Positions 59,800 to 64,000 of a stretch of DNA of 64,000 nt are shown piece after piece. A program made the translations under genes and the position numbers. Source of the stretch: Ustulina deusta (taxonomy: Eukaryota; Ascomycota; Sordariomycetes; Xylariales; Xylariaceae); assembly GCA_023159155.1 (NCBI GenBank), contig JAJNNX010000052.1:310001-374000 (forward strand). The letters are read 5' to 3'. The notes beneath the pieces are model-generated. The model had not been told where the DNA came from. It saw only the letters and a list, made by a program, of their open reading frames with translations, and did no database searches. Within the stretch, counting starts at the first letter, position 1. Each line of letters starts with the position of its first letter.

Positions 59800-60543
59800 G
59801 TGGTTTGTTTGAACCACTGTAACGTAAAATTAAAAAAGGGAGGGACATCTGGGCAAGATGTTGACGATTTGTCTTTGCGCATGGGAACTGGAGTCTACGG
59901 CATATCCACTGTGTGCTTGCTTTACCGCGAACTCGGAACACGCGGTCTAGGTCGATGATGAAATGAGAAATTAATTGACCATGATTCCCCATGAAGGTGT
60001 ACCTATCCGGTCTTCCGTGATAGAGATCTGTTGCCGTGATTTATGACCTAGGTATATTTTGATACGTGCAATTTGTGGCTTGGCTGCATGGTAGTCGACG
60101 CAACCCTAGGTTTCAGGGGCGGTGAGCCAAAGGCCATTGCTTCACTGCCACCTCTACCTATCACCTAACCATCTACATAACTAAAGGATCTGTTAGTCAA
60201 CCTCTATATGCGATCTTGCAAATGAAATCCAGAGCGGTGTTTTAGGCTGGTCGGGGTTTATAATAACTTGGGCAGAGCCAAGTCTCCTTTTCTTCTTCGT
60301 TTTCTTCTGCGTCTCTTTCCCCCTATCTGTGGTGTGTAGACGGTAGGTAAGTTAAGGTAGCAGCAGACAGAATAGCGGTGAGTGTCTGGTAGGTACAGGA
60401 ACCTCGCCCTAGACTTAGCCCGTTGCTATGTGCCGATTGGGATGTGTTTCATGCGTGGTGTATGTTTGTTTGTTATAGCGCCTTGGTCACTGCGGTGCTT
60501 TGAATTATGAATGAATGGGCGAAGGGATATATCGGGTTTTTTT

Positions 60544-60568
60544 GGGGGGGCCGGGCCCGGGGGGGGGG
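60544..60568. repeat. G-rich tract with GGGCCC core
   Basis: Seven G, then CCGGGCCC, then ten G. It could form a hairpin or G-quadruplex on the plus strand. Homopolymer length may be inexact. Confidence 0.8.
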
Positions 60569-63500
60569 TTTGGTTTCCTCCCTTCTCGCTCTCTATCTAT
60601 GGATTTCATTTTTTGTTATTATCCTCGTAGTGTCTATTTTGCACTTTCTATTCCCTTTTTATTCCACTAGGGTTTTTTCATGTGGTGTTCTATTATATGA
60701 AGATAGATGAAAGTAGGGAATGAAAGGGAACGAAGTGGGATAAAGGAATAATAACATTTTGTAATATTGTACTGATTATCTATAACTAAATGTTTTATAA
60801 AGAGAGATGTCAGGGTTACTAAAGAGGGACGGTGCAGTGAGATCCTAGCCGTGAGGTTAATGCCTCATCTACATCCACCACTCAAAAAAGTCCCGGCTGT
60901 TGTTTTGTTTAGGCTCAAGTACCTTTACTATAGAATATTGAAAAAAAATGGATTGTCTTTTAGAAAATACCGTTTATTTATTTCTTACTCATGAATTAAG
61001 GCAGAAATTGTACTTTGTGTAATAAAGATATTTCGGCTTTGGAAAAAAACGGACGGGACCTCTTTTGAGCCACTGTAGGTACATCTATCATGGAACTTAT
61101 TAATATCTACAATTATATTAGGTGAGTGTCATAATTATCTTACTTTTAGTAGTTAGTACCACCTTATTTCTGTGCTAAGGTTCACCTTACGTATCATTTT
61201 GCTTACCCAAGTTAAAGACATTATCAACTTAACCTAACCCAGATAACTGCCACGGGCTATGAGCAGTCTAGATCAACACACCCACCTAGACTATCTATCC
61301 AAAGTACCCTACATAGGTAGGATGTGTATTAGTATGTGTGTATAATACTTAACAATGGCAATATTAAAGGTAAATAAGAACACTCGGTTGAGGACTGATA
61401 AGAATAAGTATCTCTGAGGAACCAGGTACACCAGAGCATTTAAAAGTTACTTATTCTGTGTAGACATGGATGTCACGGTACTAAATGGCGAATACGGCGC
61501 GGGTTCTACTACATCGCCACACTCATCCAAACTATCAAGGTAGATTCTGCAAGTACAGATAGAGCCGTTTTTTTGTTATGTTACAATCGTGTTCATCCCC
61601 CGGTATTAGAAGATACGACAGCAGGATATAGCAGCCTAAAAAGTGAAGGGTATATCCTGGCTAGAAAGTCTGTGATTGGACCGGGTCAAAGTGGAATCCT
61701 AACTTCAGCCCAGAGACTATGTAGCAATGGCAACCACATGTGATATGGGAGGGTAGGATTTTGAGGACACCATACCTAAATTTCGATGCTGACTGTGCAA
61801 ACCCGAACTCTATAAGATCCATTTAGGTAGGGTCATTGGGACATATATGCGGTTCATTATCTGGCTAAGGAAGTCTACAAGGCTTCATTACGCTCGCAGC
61901 TTATTCTCAAGAGTCATGAACATCAGAGTACGTACATATTACCCTATCATGCGGGCCGAGTGAGCTCCTAGCATCCAGCTGTAATAGCACCTCACATATG
62001 GTCATGGGGGTCGATATGCACGACATTTAGACTAACGTGGTAACGCAACGGGAAAAGATAATGTCCTTATTCCCTGTTACATTGGAGGCGGGTCGACCCA
62101 GACGTGCATGCACAAGTCCAGATCGGGCGCCGTTGGAGCAACCGATCGAGCCAGGATAACCTTGCGAGCGAGACAGATCCGTCGAGGTTGAAACCCTTTT
62201 CCTCACCGGCCTCGACACGCGTGACTCGGAATCGAATGCTTTGGTGTTACGTGGTACGTGAATTCTGCGTCAAACACATGTGGCTTCACCATCGAGCCTA
62301 CACCGGTTGTCGATCAACCGGGCCACTGCTTCTGGTGGCTCACGTCAAATCGGCTGCATCCTTGACGTCCTGTATGCTTGACATCCGCGGAGCAAGCGAG
62401 CTGCAATACTAGCAAAAGTGAGCTGACTGCCATCGGCGCAGAGGATGCCGTATGGTAAGTATCGTGTAGAGGCGAAGAGGACCGGCCTCTGCGGGTTAAG
62501 ATGGCGCAGGCATCGTCGGTGGGTGGGGGAGGTGTTGACGAGATACCATGCCGTCCATTGCCGAACCTTGGTAACGGCCGGTTGCCTTGTGGAACGGTTC
62601 ACGGCGGGACTATAATAGGCACCAGAAAATAAGACGGGGAAGTTGGCAGAACAGGCGTACGTCTATACTATGTCGCTGTCTCTCACTTCGAGCACGTGGC
62701 CGAACCTGGCAGATTGCTGATGGGTATATAGCATACATGTATAAGTGGGTGTCATATAGGCGTCTCGTCTTCATGGTGGAACGTGGCGTAGGTCGCTCTG
62801 GAGCGGTGTCTGGAGACGCATTGGTACCTGACGTGAAGGTAACTCACTCACTGCCTGGTCCTACATGGTCGAAAGGTGATGTGTCATAAATGTGATTGCG
62901 GCCGATGTCCCTGCGATAGATGCTGGGCTAGGTTATCTGCTGCTGCCTCTGCCTCTGCCTCTCGCCATGCCCAGGTTACCCAGGTCGTGGACGGCAGCCC
63001 CTGGTCACAGCAACAAATAGGAGGGTTACCGGGCGCATGGCGTGTGATAGACGTAGGTAGTGTACGTGTGGAAAACGATGTTGACCCTGCATAAGTATCT
63101 TGCTTCAAGATACCCTACCCGCAAGCTACCGAGGGGATCGAATCAGAGGACTGGACGCCTACAACAAAAAAAAGGTGTTTTGCCAAACCACGCGCTGGTT
63201 TACCGGAGATATACTTACAGTAATCGTACCACGACATACCTACACTACATGTACTTGAATGCCTAAGCGCACCACTGGAGCATGCTCGGATCTATTGTCT
63301 ACGCATGAGATTAATATATAACGGGCGTGCAGCATACCGCAACTGCCTGCACCACACTACTTCCAAGTACCTAGCGAATCTATACGGCGCCCTCCAGCTG
63401 TATACAAGTACGTGGGTACAGTTCAATTGAGACCATGAAATAGGTACATGTAGGCAGGCTACGTAAGGCTACCTACCTCCAGGTCCTTACTCAACCCCTC

Positions 63501-63655
63501 TTTCCCCTTCCGGTCTCATGTGGGGTGCTAGCAGAACTGTGTAGCGTCCCTGGATAGCCCCTGTTATTCTACCTAGGCAGTGTCGTGGCTTCCACGCTTC
63601 GGTATAAAGAGGTATTTTTATCGAGTTACATCTCGACAGGCTCAGTTACACTCGA

Positions 63656-63748
63656 CTACCTACATAGTACCTAACCCAACTGCCTCCATACTCAAGGTAC
63701 TAACTACTAGGTACCTACCTACCTACCTAGTCTGTAGGTACCTAATAG
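63656..63748. repeat. TACCTACC/TAGGTACC cluster
   Basis: Dense direct and inverted TACC/GGTA units, including a perfect run of ACCT units near 63711-63728 followed by TAGTCTGTAGGTACCTA. Confidence 0.85.
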
Positions 63749-64000
63749 TATGTTCATTAGGCCGCCATTAGGCATCCCCTGAATAGCGTACATTCAAACC
63801 GACGAGATACCTATTTACCTAACAACCAGTAAGTAAGGTATGTACGTAGGTAGGCAGATGGATGACGCCCAGTCTCTATAGTCTTCTAGGCTCTACACTC
63901 AGTAGGTAGGTAGGTAGGTATTATTAGAACAAGGACCTCTCAACATGCTGTCGGCCATCACATCAGTTCCAATATCCGAATTCCTTTTTTGTCGTCGACA

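Larger units (their letters stand above)
59800..64000. other. long gene-poor end region
   Basis: 4.2 kb without a supported gene. It contains the G-rich tract at 60544-60568, AT-rich sequence at 60700-62000, and TAGG/TACC clusters near 63440-63480, 63656-63748, 63810-63860 and 63901-63921. Frames at 62104-62412, 62587-62889 and 63060-63266 have no conserved features. The rps4 3' end occupies the first 200-300 bp. Confidence 0.55.

Noticed and set aside
62104..62889. Two plus-strand frames of about 100 codons
   Set aside because: No conserved motif, no codon pattern like the neighbouring genes, and many overlapping frames of similar size in the same gap.

Overview
The window is nuclear DNA of a filamentous ascomycete (Pezizomycotina; a Sordariomycete would fit, but I cannot place it further). 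The evidence is short introns (mostly 50-180 nt) with GTRNGY donors, CTAAC/CTGAC-type branch sites and YAG acceptors; single-copy fungal genes such as a chitin-synthase activator of the Skt5/Chs4 family, Cbp4, Etr1 and Mtc5/WDR59; fungus-specific families (DUF3176, NACHT-STAND, DUF7704-like); and intergenic TAGGTACCTA-type repeats. I found no rRNA, intact tRNA, CRISPR array or intact transposon. Exons were joined by hand, and every multi-exon model below except the frame-disrupted one keeps a single open frame.

Layout. 1-6.5 kb is gene-poor and holds two similar orphan frames of about 320 codons in opposite orientation (1087-2049 and 4972-3996). They look like remnants of a P-loop/STAND-type family, and the second carries a frame disruption. 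6.5-16.5 kb is an accessory-looking stretch with wide AT-rich gaps: a secreted divergent pectin methylesterase, a DUF3176 membrane protein, a five-exon glutamate decarboxylase, and a small secreted eight-cysteine protein whose first exon carries only two codons. 16.7-26.4 kb holds a secreted-type membrane protein, the 1469-residue Mtc5/WDR59 homologue (SEA/GATOR2 complex, TORC1 signalling), Ubc13 (K63-linked ubiquitin chains) and Etr1 (mitochondrial fatty acid synthesis).

27.5-34.8 kb holds a divergent pair: a 1358-residue NACHT (NLR-like) protein on the minus strand and a 662-residue AAA ATPase on the plus strand, sharing an 800-bp intergenic region. This is the best candidate here for a less-described functional unit. 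35.4-48.2 kb is core metabolism and cell biology: the chitin synthase 3 activator with a CaaX C-terminus, the complex III assembly factor Cbp4, a SET-domain methyltransferase, a WDR23/DCAF11-like CUL4 adaptor, and Sec61 gamma (Sss1).

49.7-59.8 kb holds a CFIm68-like RNA-binding protein, a DUF7704-like membrane protein, a double-telobox Myb protein (Teb1/Tay1 type), and ribosomal proteins uL15 (yeast Rpl28, mammalian L27a) and eS4 (Rps4). Intron 2 of the eS4 gene contains a possible poison exon. 59.8-64 kb has no gene I can support and is rich in TAGG/TACC repeats.
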